Assembly (NCBI GenBank): GCA_951640165.1
Contig: OX621255.1
Coordinates: 20,930,001 to 20,994,000, forward strand
From: Pseudoips prasinana
Lineage: Eukaryota; Arthropoda; Insecta; Lepidoptera; Nolidae
Length of the DNA: 64,000 nt
Reading direction: 5' to 3'
Of the stretch, positions 1-12,406 are shown piece by piece. A program made the translations under genes and the position numbers. The notes beneath the pieces are model-generated. The model had not been told where the DNA came from and did no database searches. It saw only the letters and a list, made by a program, of their open reading frames with translations. Position 1 is the stretch's first letter. Each line of letters opens with the position of its first letter.

Positions 1-640
1 TGGCCGATATAAAACATACCGCAGTTGCACTCAAACCTGTAGACGCCCGGTGCTTGAAGAGGAATAACATCCTTCGGTGTACGTAGCTGGTTGGAGACTT
101 TGGAGATCGGACAATATACAGTCTTGATGGAGTATTTCTTTAGTACTGATCCAACTTTATCAGTTACTCCTTTCACGTAAGGTAAAAACGCTGGTGCTCT
201 GCTTACTTCCGGCTGCTTCTCCCTCCTCTTCGACCGTTTAATGCCCCCCCCCCCCTGTAGCCGTTCTGCCTAAGTACCTCCTGAACGTGTGTGAGCTCAC
301 TTTCTAAACATTCAGGTTCGCATATGTCATACGCTCTGTTTGTTAACAATGCCTCGTTAACAAACAGATACGGATAACAGGTGTCGCGGATGGTGATGAG
401 AGTGGGCGTGTAGATATCTGTCTGTGTGTGTGGGCTTTCTGTATACCGTGTGTGCTCGGGAACCATTTTCTCTCACCCTCAATTTGACATCGAGGAAAGG
501 CAACGATCTCTCTACCTCCATTTCATAAGTAAACCTGATGTTAGGGTGCGCGGAGTTCAAGATAGTGGTCAATTGTTCTACTTCCGATGTACTACCTTTC
601 ATGATACAGAAGATATCGTCTATATATCTTCTGCATCTGT
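1..640 (-). mobile_element. Penelope-like element, 5'-truncated and frameshifted
   Basis: Read on the minus strand, the segment starts in a reverse transcriptase with the YIDDIF active-site motif near 620-640. It continues with the [14 protein letters not shown] block (near 400-450) typical of Penelope-like elements. It ends at the window edge in a GVY...YIG stretch (1-45), the core of a GIY-YIG endonuclease. At least two frame breaks are seen: one near 360-390, and one between the poly-C run at 245-256 and the stop at 203-205. The copy is therefore dead. Its 5' end near 640 is abrupt and followed by an A-rich run. The rest of the endonuclease lies left of the window. Confidence 0.85.
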
Positions 641-878
641 ATCATAATTACAAAAAAAAAAAAAAAAAAGGCCTTCAAATAATTAAAGTTTAAAAATGAC
701 TTAATCAATCGGCTTCCATGGGCACATGTGACGTCATAAATGGTCCGGAATCGATTGTCAACGTTGAAGCTTGATTTAACTATTGATTTAAGCCATTTAA
801 GAAATCGATGTTCGGTGACTTCGCCGGTAGTGCCCCTGGTGGGATTATAAAATTCTAAGCATAATGTTTTCTTCACAG

Positions 879-3800
879 GCACCCCTCCAGAAAAGTTCAC
901 GTTCGAGTATTACAACAAGGAGAAGACGTACAACAGTTTCGGTTCCATGACGCCGCAAGAATTCTATAACAAGCATGTCCGGCCGTTGTTCGATGTCGAC
1001 AATAAGGTATCAGTAATAATATTCATATTTTATTTATTTTAGTCTGTATATCGATATCCTCACCTAACGCGGGCCCAAGGCTGCTAATCTTAATTATTTT
1101 CTAACTGTTAATGTTAATGTTGTTTCGTTATGACAACTAACATATTGCCATCTGATACTAACCTAGGCAGAGCCTGTACTATGGCAACCATACAACTGAT
1201 AAACGTACTTATATATTTCTTAATTAATACTTATTATAGGTAAATTACACCTAGAACAAATAATGGTGCTCACCACACATAGCGTTATCCTGGGTGGGGA
1301 TCGAATCTGCGATCTCTGGCTTAGCAGGGTTACTAACCTCTAAGCTAACAGGGCGCTGCCTCGTTGGTCTAGCGGTAGCGTGTTCAACCGCAGATAATGT
1401 CGTCCTGGGTTCAAATCCCGGGTCGGGCCAAAAAGTGGTATTGGGATTTTTCCGTGAAAAGAAATATCTCCGTGTCAGCCCAAAGACTGGGAGTTGGCGG
1501 TATTACACCCCCCTGCCTCGAAGAGCACGTAAAGCCGTCGGTCTTGTACCTGACCTCTTTCCGGTCGTGTCGCTAGTCGTTCCATCGTATCATGAAAGTG
1601 ATGGAATAAAAAGTGCCCCTGTGTTTGCGCACACACCTTTGCACTATAATATGTCCTGCGCAATTGGCTAGTCTCCATTGAGACTGGCCGCCATGGTCGA
1701 AATCCGGCCGGGAGGACATTATTATTAGTTGGTACACATTAAGAAGGTTCCTATACAAAAATATTCATCATCTGACACATTTTGAATGAGGAGGCAAAAA
1801 AATATGACTTATTTCACAAATTGGTTTTATTTTTGTTATATATTCTGTTTGTTACATTTATGTTTCACCTTGTTTAACGTCTAATGGAATTGCAGGTGTG
1901 CCTAGTGAGTGATCCACGGGAGTCGAACCCGTTCGGCCAGCTGTACACGCTGCAGTGCCTCGGCAATGTCGTCGGCGGACGACAAACTGCATACAACAAT
2001 CAACCCATCGAAACTCTCATGAAGTTAGTTATTTTTAAACGTAGTGTAGATTGATCCCTTTCAGTTCAATGGTAAATCAAACCTATTCACCCACAACTTA
2101 AGGTGCGAATCTACAAGTACATTGGCGCCTGCCGCTCTTATCACTATAATAGACGGTATACTTACTTATCGTATGAGCAGTGGTTCCCCTAGTGTGAAAG
2201 TGTTTCAAGCCGCCCATTAAGCCTCCGACATGGCTTAACGACGGTTGCCTAATGGCTACAACCAGAACCGACAGCTTAACGTGCCCTCCGAAGCACGGAG
2301 ACGCTCAGAATAAACCACTTTGGCGGTCACCCAACTATGCACTAACGGTGCGTAAGTACCGGTCCGGTGAAAGCATCTGACTATGAGCGAACTGTATACT
2401 ACAATAGTCAACAGCATAAATTACTTAGTATCAATATTTATAGATTTTGGTATATTTTACGACATTCTGAATTCAGTCTTAAATGATTCTGTATATATGG
2501 AGGTAAGAATTAAAAAGATATTATTATCTTTTTAATGATTAAATTCCAGTATTTTATTTTGAACATGTCGCTTGCTGAAAATTACTCTTTCCGTGTTTCG
2601 GCCCATGACTCATGGGGCTTTCACAGTTTTTGAAACCATGCATTGTACAGACGCCAGAACATCCAGAATGTCATGACTGGCATTGTATAACGACGGTCGC
2701 GCTTTGATTGGAAGCATTAAAGCTCGACCGTTGTTATACATAATGCCCGTCATAATAATGAATTCATCCGGGTCCAATGCGTCCCAACTGAGAAGACCCA
2801 GCAAAACAAACTCACCTGATTCGGGTATTACAGAAGTTATTATTCATTCTGTTTTAGGGTAGTAAAGGACAGTATACAAGGCGGTGAAGCGGTTTGGTTC
2901 GGTTGCGAGGTCTCCAAACGGTTTGAACGCAAGAATGGATTAGAAGATTTAGACGCGTGAGTATCTATAATTTTAAATTGCCTGAAATCCTTTGAAACCA
3001 AAGTTTGCCTGGATGAACCGCTGATGGCAATAAAACCGCCTATGATATGATATATTTATAATAAAAGCAGAAACTGAATGACTGTTCGATCAACGTTCGT
3101 ACAGTTGAAACCTTGGTCTAGGACCATGAAATTTTGCACAAATATTCCTTTAGTGACGTAGGTGTGCACTAAAAAGGATTTTTGAAAATTGTACCCCAAA
3201 GGGGGTAGACAATTAGTGTGGTACAACGTGTTTTTGGTCTGATCAACTTCAGACTGCGTATTTATATTCTTTAGAACTACTGGCGCACGAAGTCCCGGGA
3301 AAAAGCTAGAATTTTAATAAAGACCTTCATTTTGTAAACTTTGGTCTGTAAATGGTTTGGTGATAAAAAAAGTGTATTTTGTCGGTAACACTCTAATATA
3401 GCTTAACTGAGATGTTTGTTATTCATTTTTTTTTATATAATAAAAATTGTAAATCGATTCACAACCACCGAAAATAATAATTCTTATGTTAAAAACGAAA
3501 GCACTATTGTTTTATTTGCAGACATGATTACAAACTTGTGTTCAACACGGAAGTCCAAATCGGACTGCAGAAAGCAGACCGATTGATGTACGGGGACTCG
3601 TGTATGACACACGCCATGGTCTTCACAGCTGTTGGCACTGATGTGAGTACAAACCTTAATTAAGTAGCCATTTTTTCGATTTGTTGTAGCCATTATAGTT
3701 TTGAGTCAGTTGTAATGCCTAAAAATTAAGTTTTCTCTACAGGATCTAACCCATCTCCATTGAGTTCACCTTTTATTGCATTCGGTGTGGACAACATAAT

Positions 3801-5894
3801 TGCCTTCCTTTTATCATTAAGTACCTGATATATTATTGAGATTAAACCGACGAACATCTGTTAAGTGCATTTTTGAGTCAGATTCGTAGTTGTCTTCGTA
3901 TTTTGAAATGTCAGGAAGGTGTCATCCGCCAACATTACAATCTATTGATTATACTTTACATACCAAAGTTGATCTTCTATATAAATAAAAACGGGCTGAG
4001 AATCGATCCCTGCGAGACACCCATCGGAAGTACTGAACCAGGATATTGTTCATCGTTTATATCAAACTTCTTAATTTTATTGAGCAATAAATAAGTCAGA
4101 AGTTCGAGAGCCTTGTTCTTGAGTCAATAGTGTTGTAACTTCCTGACAAGACTGTCATGTTGTATGCAATCGAAAGCTTTTGACAAGTCGCAAAATATTC
4201 TTAAGGCAACTAGCAAATCTTCACAAGCATTCAACCCGAATTGTATACCTACTTGATTATACTGATAATTAGAGAATTAACATTAAATACTAAGTTTGTA
4301 TTTTCACACTTGGATATAAGTCAATTCATCATGTCAGCTTAATGACCTGCACTACTGGACCAAGACTTCCCCGAATAATCACCGCACTTTAAGTATATCC
4401 ATAATTTAGAAGGATATACCTTAATCGCCACGCTTGGCAGACGAGTTGGCGGCCGCAATATGAGACGCTGCAGCCCCTTCTCTTGTAGATATTCCATGTG
4501 AGAGGGAGTGGTAATATTCGTCATCGTCAGCCATAGAATACAATATTACACATTCTATTTTTTGATTTTGTTACAGGAGTCCGGAAAGCCGATTAAGTTT
4601 CGCGTAGAGAATTCGTACAGCGACAAGGAATACGACAAGGGTTACTTATTATTAACTGAGCCGTGGTTCAGGGAGTTTGTGTTTGAGGTGTGTATGCTAC
4701 TTAATTTTTTTTTCAAGGAGACTGGTTAAACTTATCTCTGAATCGCGGGGTATTTTAAATAAATGATAAATTTCACACAATAAGTCCAGAGACGGGTTGG
4801 TTGACGTGGTTGGTAGATACTTGCCTTTCATGCCGCAGGTCGTGGGTTTGATTCCCACCTAGGGCAGATATTTGTGTGCATGAATATAGTGGTGTACCAG
4901 GGATGCTGGTACTGCGTGGATACCGGTTTGCTAACACGATATTAGCGGCACATAAACAAAAGTCACAGATAGTACTTAGTCCATTTTAATAGTTCCACGA
5001 TACACAAGAAAACTATACATAGAAAGAAGGAGAATAATACTACACACAATAGGTAGCGATAGCGAGAGAAATTTACAGATAATGATAGTTCTAAGATAAG
5101 CGCTCAGATAGCAGCCGACACTAGCTTCGCGAGCAACGTCCGTGGATCGACTTCCGGGCGCGCAGAGGTCCACTGTCCGTGCGCCCGCGCATGTATATAT
5201 TTTACCGTTAGCTCAGGTACAACGGCTAAGCGCGTTTCCAATGCACCATAAGGTGAAGTAAACATTGGAATTTTATATTTACTTGTTTGGTGTTTGTGTA
5301 AGTGTTATTATAATTGTAAATAGATAGATAAAAAATATTGTATTAATATTTTATGTAGTATTTTATATAAGTAAATAAATAAATTTGTAATATATTAGAT
5401 ATAGGTATATAATAACTATGTATGTAAGTATGTATATTTATAATGTTGTTGTGTATGTATATTAACTTGAGTAGGCCACATGAACATGTCTGTTAATCTT
5501 GAGTCTGGGTGGATTTATCTATATAAGTATGTATTTACAAAAGAAAAGTATCATATGGTAGTACATTCTTGTTTGGGATCAACTGAAAAACATATTTCTG
5601 AATGCATACATGTCATAGATAAATGATACCCAGAAACAGAACTCATAAACCTCCTCATTAAGCAAATATTTTTCCTGGGAGGGTTTCGAACCCACGACCT
5701 CTGGCTTAGCGTTCAGGGTCGCTGCCAACTAAACCAGTCAAATTCGATTCAAATTAGTTATCTATCCACAGGTGGCAGTGGACAAGAAATACGTGCCAGC
5801 AGAGGTATTAGAAGTGTTCAAGCAGGAAGCCAAAGTGCTGCCCGCGTGGGACCCCATGGGCACCCTGGCCTGCCCGCTCTGCTCTCAACAATGA
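879..5894 (+). CDS. BLMH: Bleomycin hydrolase, C-terminal six exons (5' part outside window)
   Basis: Exons: 879-1006, 1896-2023, 2858-2956, 3522-3642, 4577-4687 and 5772-5894 (stop TGA). All junctions are AG/GT and all phases agree; about 235 residues are encoded. The product is a cytosolic papain-fold (C1B) aminopeptidase that forms a hexameric barrel in known homologues. Visible signatures are TPQEFYNKHV (exon 1 here), VSDPR (exon 2), the catalytic His block MTHAMVFTAVG at 3606-3638, the catalytic Asn in RVENSY at 4601-4618, and the tail LPAWDPMG, which in homologues enters the active-site cleft. The catalytic Cys exon is upstream of the window. Compared with vertebrate proteins, which end just after WDPMG, this one continues with TLACPLCSQQ. 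The 5' exons are separated from these by the Penelope insertion. An ATTAAA at 6009-6014 is a possible poly(A) signal. Confidence 0.93.
1255..1345 (-). repeat. tRNA-like SINE head remnant
   Basis: On the minus strand it contains a B-box-like GATTCGATCCCC and a degraded A-box-like segment, as in SINE heads elsewhere in the window. It sits in a BLMH intron directly before another SINE in opposite orientation. Confidence 0.45.
1355..1726 (+). mobile_element. SINE family A copy (tRNA head, full length)
   Basis: The head has an A-box (GGTCTAGCGGTAGCG) and a B-box (GGGTTCAAATCCCGGG), the internal polymerase III promoter. It is followed by a ~290 bp family-specific body ending in GGGAGGACATTAT. Further copies are at 22884-23238 (minus), 45375-45454, 46828-47182 and 59185-59619. 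It lies in a BLMH intron. Confidence 0.8.
2164..2400 (+). mobile_element. SINE family C copy
   Basis: It shares the body CTCCGAAGCACGGAGACGCT and the start GCAGTGGTTCCCCTAGTGTG with copies at 27303, 39083, 40640, 44270 and 47184. No clear tRNA boxes were recognised. It is intronic in BLMH. Confidence 0.7.
2679..2740. repeat. Short inverted repeat (MITE-like remnant)
   Basis: Arms of about 25 bp around TATAACGACGGTCGCGCTTT and its reverse complement face each other across a 7-base loop. A related half-site is seen near 42540. It is probably the core of a small inverted-repeat element. Confidence 0.45.
4793..4890 (+). mobile_element. SINE family B, truncated head
   Basis: It begins GACGTGGTTGGTAGATAC and has the B-box GTGGGTTTGATTCCC, then breaks off soon after TTTGTGTGCATGAA. 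A separate body piece of the same family lies at 5480-5585. Both are in the last BLMH intron. Confidence 0.65.
5480..5585 (+). mobile_element. SINE family B, body fragment
   Basis: It carries GAGTCTGGGTGGATTTATCT and the internal ATATAAGTATGTATTTACAA of family B. It lacks the tRNA-like head and the usual 3' end. Confidence 0.6.
5650..5750 (-). repeat. tRNA-like SINE head, minus strand
   Basis: On the minus strand there is a good B-box (GGTTCGAAACCC type) followed by a degenerate 3' piece. It is intronic in BLMH, just before the last exon. Confidence 0.5.
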
Positions 5895-8800
5895 ACTCAA
5901 TGAACCACCGGACATCGGTGGTTCATTATATATAGTCTACTGTATTTTTTATTACACATGATAAGATAGCCCTTTTGTCGATTCTCCGCTTGTAAAGTTT
6001 TGTTAAAAATTAAAGGAACCAGTGTGTGTGATTTGTTACCTATGTTCAACTTCTGTGTTAATACAGGCAATGAGCTATTTACACATAATATTTTATCCAA
6101 ATCACCGTGAAAGAGTATGAAACATGTGTTTCATATGGTACTCGCTCTCATTCCATCTTTTTAACCAACTTCAAAAAAAGGAGGTTCTCAGTTTGACTGT
6201 ATATTTTTAGATAACAACTCTCATATTTGTAATAGTAGTGTCACGCTGCTCGTTGGAGAAATATAATTCAATGATGTAGCCTTTTTACTGACCCACGATA
6301 TGCAAGAGTCTCGTCTCAGAACGAGAGGGCAAAGGCCATAATCTATCATACTGGCCTAGTGCGAATTGGCAGATTTCACATGCGCACAAGAACATTTTTA
6401 AGAACTCTTAGGCATTCAGGTCTCCTCACGATGGTTTCCTTCATCGTTTTATGTACGAGATAATCAATTTCCAATTCGCAAATTAGTTCAAAAAGTCAGT
6501 AGTGCGCCAAGACCGTTGATTCTGTATCTGTACTGTCCCCATAAAAAAAAATTTGAAAATGATGCGTCAATATTGTCATGACAAAACGGCCATCTTATCG
6601 TGCCACTAGTGTAATTCTATATACACAATATATTTTTGTCTTTTTCTGATTGAATTTGTGGGGGAAATGTACCCAAAGCTTACCTGTGTTTTTACCGTGA
6701 CTTAGCAAGCAAGGCGTTACCGCATTCAGAATGTTCCTAGTGATTAATTATTGTTGCAAGTTGCAGAATTCTCAGGAGCTTTTTTTTATACAATAAATTG
6801 TAAATGACTCTTAATATAACCACACGACTAATCAATTATTTAAAATAGCTTTTCTTTTACACCACTAATATAAACGAAGAACCTGGTATGTACATACTTA
6901 TAATGAGCGCACCAATTTTGCGCGCTGGACCTAAATTCAACTATAGTCAAATACCGAATACTTTAATTTCGAATCGATTGTTTCACTTATTTGCTAATAA
7001 ATTAAAGTATATTATTATGTATGTTATATAACATTGATTTTAATATAATCTAATTTTCAATACTAGTGTTATTAGCATGAGTAAGCAGTAGAATTGCTAA
7101 TTTTTATTTTATTTTTTATTGTATTAGTGCTTAGCCATATTGGCGGGCGAATGAAAGCGATATAGATCAAAATATGTAAGGAATTAAAAAAAAAATAACA
7201 ATTATTCATTCATAAAATGTTACGTCTCGCCAAGAATGTCTTAAGACCATCCGAGATAACGTCTTTCCCAGAACAAATAAAGGCGAAACTCTTTTGAAAT
7301 GGTAAACAATCTTAGATTACATACGGTCGAGAGGAAAGCGTCGACCACGCGAACACAATCGCGCTCCATGTACCCAGCTTGTATTCGTATCGATGAAGTA
7401 CCCTCTCCGATCTTCAATCGATGCAAAATAAACCCTGTCATATACCTCAACGGTTGTAACAGCCTTAAGACAAGGTTTTAGCCCCAAAGAGGGTAGTTTA
7501 AACTTCCTTAGACGCCTTGATTCCGACTAAGTTTGAGTCTTTTGTACATGTCACATTAAAAAACAACTTTCAGCTCCACTATGGCCAAGCACTAAAGTTT
7601 TCTATACAGTTAATTTCAATATTATTTTACTAATCGATGCCATTTTAATACTTATCAAATGCCAATCATTCTATGAGCCAGTTTTTTTTTAATTAGTAAA
7701 ATTTGTTTATGCTTAGACATTTATTATTGGAGTGTAATCTATGAGTGGAGTTTTCGAGATGAAGTATCCGAATTTTTTTTTTATTAATTTAGTTATTAAT
7801 TTAGATTTTTGAAAGTACTTGGTATCCCTCCGATCGGTAAATGAAAAATGTAAAAAGTAATAATTTTGTATTAACATTGTAATGAGCTCACCATAATATT
7901 TGTCCGACACTACGGCAAATGGCATTGCTTTATCTCAGATTGTGTTCGCCTCCTATTTCGTGATTAAGTACAAATTATCAATTTAGGTAGGTACCTTCAA
8001 TCATTCTTGAACCATATTGCTTACCATTAAGATTCATAAATGTCTTGAGGCTGGTGATGCGAAGGAAAACACCAGGCCATGTTTTATTGTGGCGTCACCT
8101 AAGCTACGGCGGTGAAAAGGTACACAAGAAAACCTCAGCAAACCTCTCATACTAAGATTTTTGCACCATTGGGGCAGACATAGCTCCGACGAGGGATGTG
8201 TGTAATGCACGTTGTTGACCGGCGCGTCACTCAGCGCGACGTATTACACCATAATGAGTCGTTAGATGGCACTGGTAACGGTGTGGCGGTATACAACGTG
8301 TAACATTAATAGTGGTGGAAAAAAATATATTTTAGTAGGTATATATACTACAAAAATATATTTTTGGGATTTTGTTCAGTTTCATTGGCAACTTAAGGTC
8401 CTTAATTCTCCCACTATATATGTTACACGTTGCATATAATTTTTACATGCACTTTCTAAAAAAAATATGCTGCGTTCCTCTTATTGATAATAAGTGAATT
8501 ATTTTATATCACCAGCGCCTCTAGCGGTTTTCTAACTGAATTACCCTTTTGATCGTCACAGACAACATGACAGTAGCTGTCAAAAGACCAATCGGAAGTT
8601 TTGATTACTTTGACGTTACTAAAGCGTTTCAAACCATACGACCTATGGTGAGCTCACTGCATTTTGGCATGCCCCAGGGTTTGTTTAAACTTTGAAGCGT
8701 ATATCTGTGTATCTGTCGCATGAGGATAGACTGATTTAAATGCCATTTTTTTCATCTCGTTAACTTTATCGGGATGGTCCCATTGTTATACCTCTTTTAT

Positions 8801-9090
8801 ATTAAATGTGTTCAATATGTTACCAAATCCATGTATAGAAACGGGAGATATTTTTAATTTCTTTATTTTTGTATTATTTTTACTGTGTGCTTAAAGTGTC
8901 GAGTGTTCGGATTTTGAGACTGCAAATATATTGATTTCATTTTATAATTAATAAAGCATTAAAAAATTAATTGAGATTTTATTTTAGATCTAAGATTAGT
9001 CGCAACAGGTATCATAAGAGATGTTTGCTTTCATGTGTAGTTGACATCAATTTGTCCGTGAAGATGTTTTATCTGTGACAGTGCCTTTAT
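5895..9090. other. Gene-free AT-rich stretch downstream of BLMH
   Basis: No exon-like ORF with splice sites or protein similarity was found on either strand. It includes the BLMH 3' UTR, a short common lepidopteran repeat scrap near 6160-6210 (AACTTCAAAAAAAGGAGGTT) and a less AT-rich block at 7210-7500 whose origin I cannot assign. Confidence 0.6.
8289..8438. repeat. Hairpin MITE-like element
   Basis: GTATACAACGTGTAACAT near the left end faces ATGTTACACGTTGCATA at the right end across an AT-rich middle. It is about 150 bp and has no coding capacity. Confidence 0.55.
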
Positions 9091-10800
9091 TACGTGGTTG
9101 GTAGATACGCTGCCTTTCTTGCCGCAGGTCGTGGGTTTGATTTCGTGGGCGTCACGATTGCTCAGCCACGTTATCCAAACAGAAAAAGAAATCGCTATAT
9201 TTTTTGTCGAAATTAGTCAAAATCGAAAGGAACAAACCAAAACTTTGTCAAAGCAGAAATAAAGAAGTTACAGGGGTTTTAAGTTGGCCGCGCGAACGGC
9301 ACGATTGCGCGGCCATGGAGATCTCAGTAACTACTTGGGATAGAGGTCTAAATCTTTTTGTTAATTGAACATTTCATTTGTCAACAATTGTCAAAAAAAT
9401 AATTTTAAGACTTAAGATCCATATTTCACGAAATATTCACCTTGGAAGTTATGGCCGCGCAATCGTGCACTTGATGTTTCTTTAATCTCGATTATTTCTT
9501 CAAAACTTAAGATATCATGCAGTAAAACTGTTACTAGAAGAAAACTTTTAATATGTCCAAAGTACCGAAAGCATTTAATTCCACCAAAGTTTATTTAAAC
9601 TGACGAAATCAAGGCAAAACAAAATTTACGTGGCCGCGTAATCGTAACGTTACTTTGAACGCTGATATCTCATTATCTATAATTGTTAAGATTTCAGTGT
9701 GAACATCCATTTATTCGTAATATTAACCTCATCAGATTGACATAGCGTTTTACCCTCAGGACAATTATCTACGCGTGTAATCTTAAAAATTACGGAACGG
9801 AAAAAGGAAAGTGCATTAAACTTTTTTATCTTAGCCAATTCTCCAACAATTATTCCTAACAGGTACATTTTCGTCTAGTAGAGCAAAAGATATCCCCATA
9901 TTTAACAGAAATTATGGTCACTCTGCTCGAACATTATAAGCGATATCATAATTTTTAAGATTACACGCGTAGAGAATTGTCCTGAGGTTAAAACGCTATG
10001 TCAATCTGATGAGGTTAATATTACGAATAAATGGATGTTCACACTGAAATCTTAACAATTATAGATAATAAGATATCAGCGTTCAAAGTAACGTTACCAT
10101 TGCGCGGCCACGTAAATTTTGTTTTGCCTTGATTTCGTCAGTTTAAATAAACTTTGGTGGCATTAAATGCTTTCGGTACTTTGGACATATTAAAACCTTT
10201 CTTCTAGTAACAGTTTTACTGCATGATATCTTAAGTTTTGAAGAAATAATCGAGATTAAAGAAACATCAAGTGCACGATTGCGCGGCCATAACTTCCAAG
10301 GTGAATATTTCGGGAAATATTGATCTTAGTCTTATATTTATTTTTTTGACAATTGTTGACAAATGAAATGTTCAATTAACAAAAAGATTCAGACCTCTAT
10401 CCCAAGTAGTTACTGAGATCTCCATGCAATCGTGCACGTTACGTTCGCGCGGCCAACTTAAAACCCCTGTAACTTCTTTATTTCTGCTTTGACAAAGTTT
10501 TGGTTTGTTCCTTTCGATTTTGACTAATTTTGACAAAAAATATAGCGATTTCTTTTTCTGTTTGGATAACGTGGCGGAGCAATCGTGACGCACACTTCGA
10601 TTTCCACCCTAGAGAGATATTTGTGTGCATGAACATGTCTGTTTGTCCTGAGTCTGGGTGTAAATTATCTATATATGTATTTACAAAAGAAAAATAGTTT
10701 ATAAAGTATATCGGTTATCTGGTGTCCATAGTGCAAGGCCTGCTTAGTTTGGGATCAGATGGCCGTGTGTGAATAATGTCCCAGGATATTATTATTACGA
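9091..10800 (+). mobile_element. SINE family B copy split by a fold-back element
   Basis: The head (TTGGTAGATACGCTGCC and CCGCAGGTCGTGGGTTTGAT) stops at 9144. The remainder resumes at 10596 with TTCGATTTCCACCC and runs to the usual CAGGATATTATTATTA end near 10800. The two halves join into one ordinary family B SINE, so the 9145-10595 element inserted into it. Confidence 0.8.
9145..10595. mobile_element. 1.45 kb fold-back (palindromic) DNA element
   Basis: The left terminus GTGGGCGTCACGATTGCTC is matched in inverse at the right terminus. The two halves are near-perfect inverted copies of about 640 bp (9145-~9795 and ~9945-10595) around a ~150 bp centre. Flanking 9-bp direct repeats TTTGATTTC (9136-9144) and TTCGATTTC (10596-10604) differ at one base. 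A 9-bp target duplication suggests a Mutator-like or Foldback-type non-autonomous element; an 8-bp duplication (hAT) is less well supported. It has no transposase, and the 60-73 codon ORFs inside are arm shadows. Confidence 0.85.
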
Positions 10801-12406
10801 ACGTAGTAGCCAGTTTTCGCAGTGCGAAGAACACGACTATTTATATACGATACGATAATTCGATACAAGTACGACATATCGTTGAAGGAACTTTCAATCC
10901 TTAAATATAGGAAGCGGGCTTACCGCGTCTTTGCGGTCCAAGTATCTATGGCGACCAAAACGTTTCAAGTGAATTAAAACTAAACATATTTGTAACAAAT
11001 AATCTTTATTTACAGCACCAAAAACAACAAACGAGTCTTAATTATCATTTGACTAATTCAACAAAGTATCATAAACATAAGTAATTGAGTCAGGCGTTAC
11101 TTTGTGGAAATCCAAATATAAAATTAATATGTAGTGTTAACCACTTCCCGGGCAGTGGGTATATAATTGCCACCGTATTTGGAACTCTATTGCCTTGTCA
11201 TAAAGTTCAAGACCGATAAATTAGAAACTTACCTTCTACCTTGTAAAGGGTTAACTAATATTTGTAAAAAAAGCGGGCGGGAGGGCGGTGCTAATTGCAT
11301 TAAGGATCTTTTACACTACATATAAATTTATTATTTGATTATCATACACATAGTAAATATCATATCATATTTTTTGTTGAGAAAAATCTATGGCGCGGCT
11401 ATTAAAGGAGCAGTTCCAAGTAATGCAACAAACAGGCAAATGTCTCCTCAAATACAACGGTTCACATAGATTGCTCGAATTGGTACCTACTATAAGTGTT
11501 TTGTAGATTTTTACTACACCTAAATACTGATAGAATTAATTTATATGAAAATTTAAAGCAATGTCAAACCATTTTAGGCAGGTCGAAAAATTATGAACCA
11601 ATCGACAAAAAATTGAGTTGTTAAAAGAAGCCCGTCTGTTTGGACAAGTAAGATTATACAATAAAAGAAACATTTTTAGTTAAATATGATAATTAGTTTA
11701 ACGATGCACAAGGTACATATCTTTTTCCTGTTAGAGTAAGAAGCTATGATGGTTAGGTTATTTATAAATAGAGAGACTAATAGTTCAAACTGGTAATTTA
11801 TAGTGAATTCAAACTGGGCTACGTTACTGCCAGATTTGTTAAACCTTAAATAGGCTGTGGGCCACATGAGAGGCAATTTCAACCTTATTTCTTTGAAATA
11901 AAGTCCAACAACAAAGAAAAATATGATATTAAAGCCTGGTTAGAAAACTATATTAGAAGACTTCTAATATAGGTTAAGCTTGGGCAACTCAGACCATTAT
12001 CCAATTACTACAACTGGAACCAACAGGTTAACCTGCCCTCCAAAGCACGGAAGTTTGACCATTGGTCATCCATCTATGTACTGTCGGGACGCCTACGCGA
12101 TCGCTAAATCTCACTGATTACTGACCAGGTAGGTCAGTAATCCATAAGCACTTGCATGATTAGTATGCGTCATTTATAAATATTACATGCCATTAGGTAA
12201 AACCAATGGTATCAAGTATGAGTCTCTCTTTTTACAGATTACTTAACTATCAAAGCATCCCAAGTTCAAAAACTCTGCAGAAGTGGAGAACAAGACGAGA
12301 GCTAAATCTAATTGGTCTTGCATAAATGCCGTAAATACATGTATTTTTAAAAAAAGTGCATAAAAGACTGACACATTATTTCAGAAATAAAGGAAAAATA
12401 AAGTAA
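10800..12406. other. Intergenic, no gene seen
   Basis: AT-rich. The only recognisable item is a diverged SINE family C piece at about 11968-12125, with CTCCAAAGCACGGAAG. Confidence 0.55.

Noticed and set aside
592..900. 102-codon minus ORF next to the Penelope-like element
   Set aside because: It crosses a poly-A/T run and the BLMH exon boundary; opposite-strand shadow.
2610..2804. 64-codon minus ORF in a BLMH intron
   Set aside because: It spans a hairpin repeat; no start context or homologue recognised.
9686..10593. ORFs of 60 and 73 codons inside the fold-back element
   Set aside because: They fall in inverted arms and show no transposase or other domain similarity.
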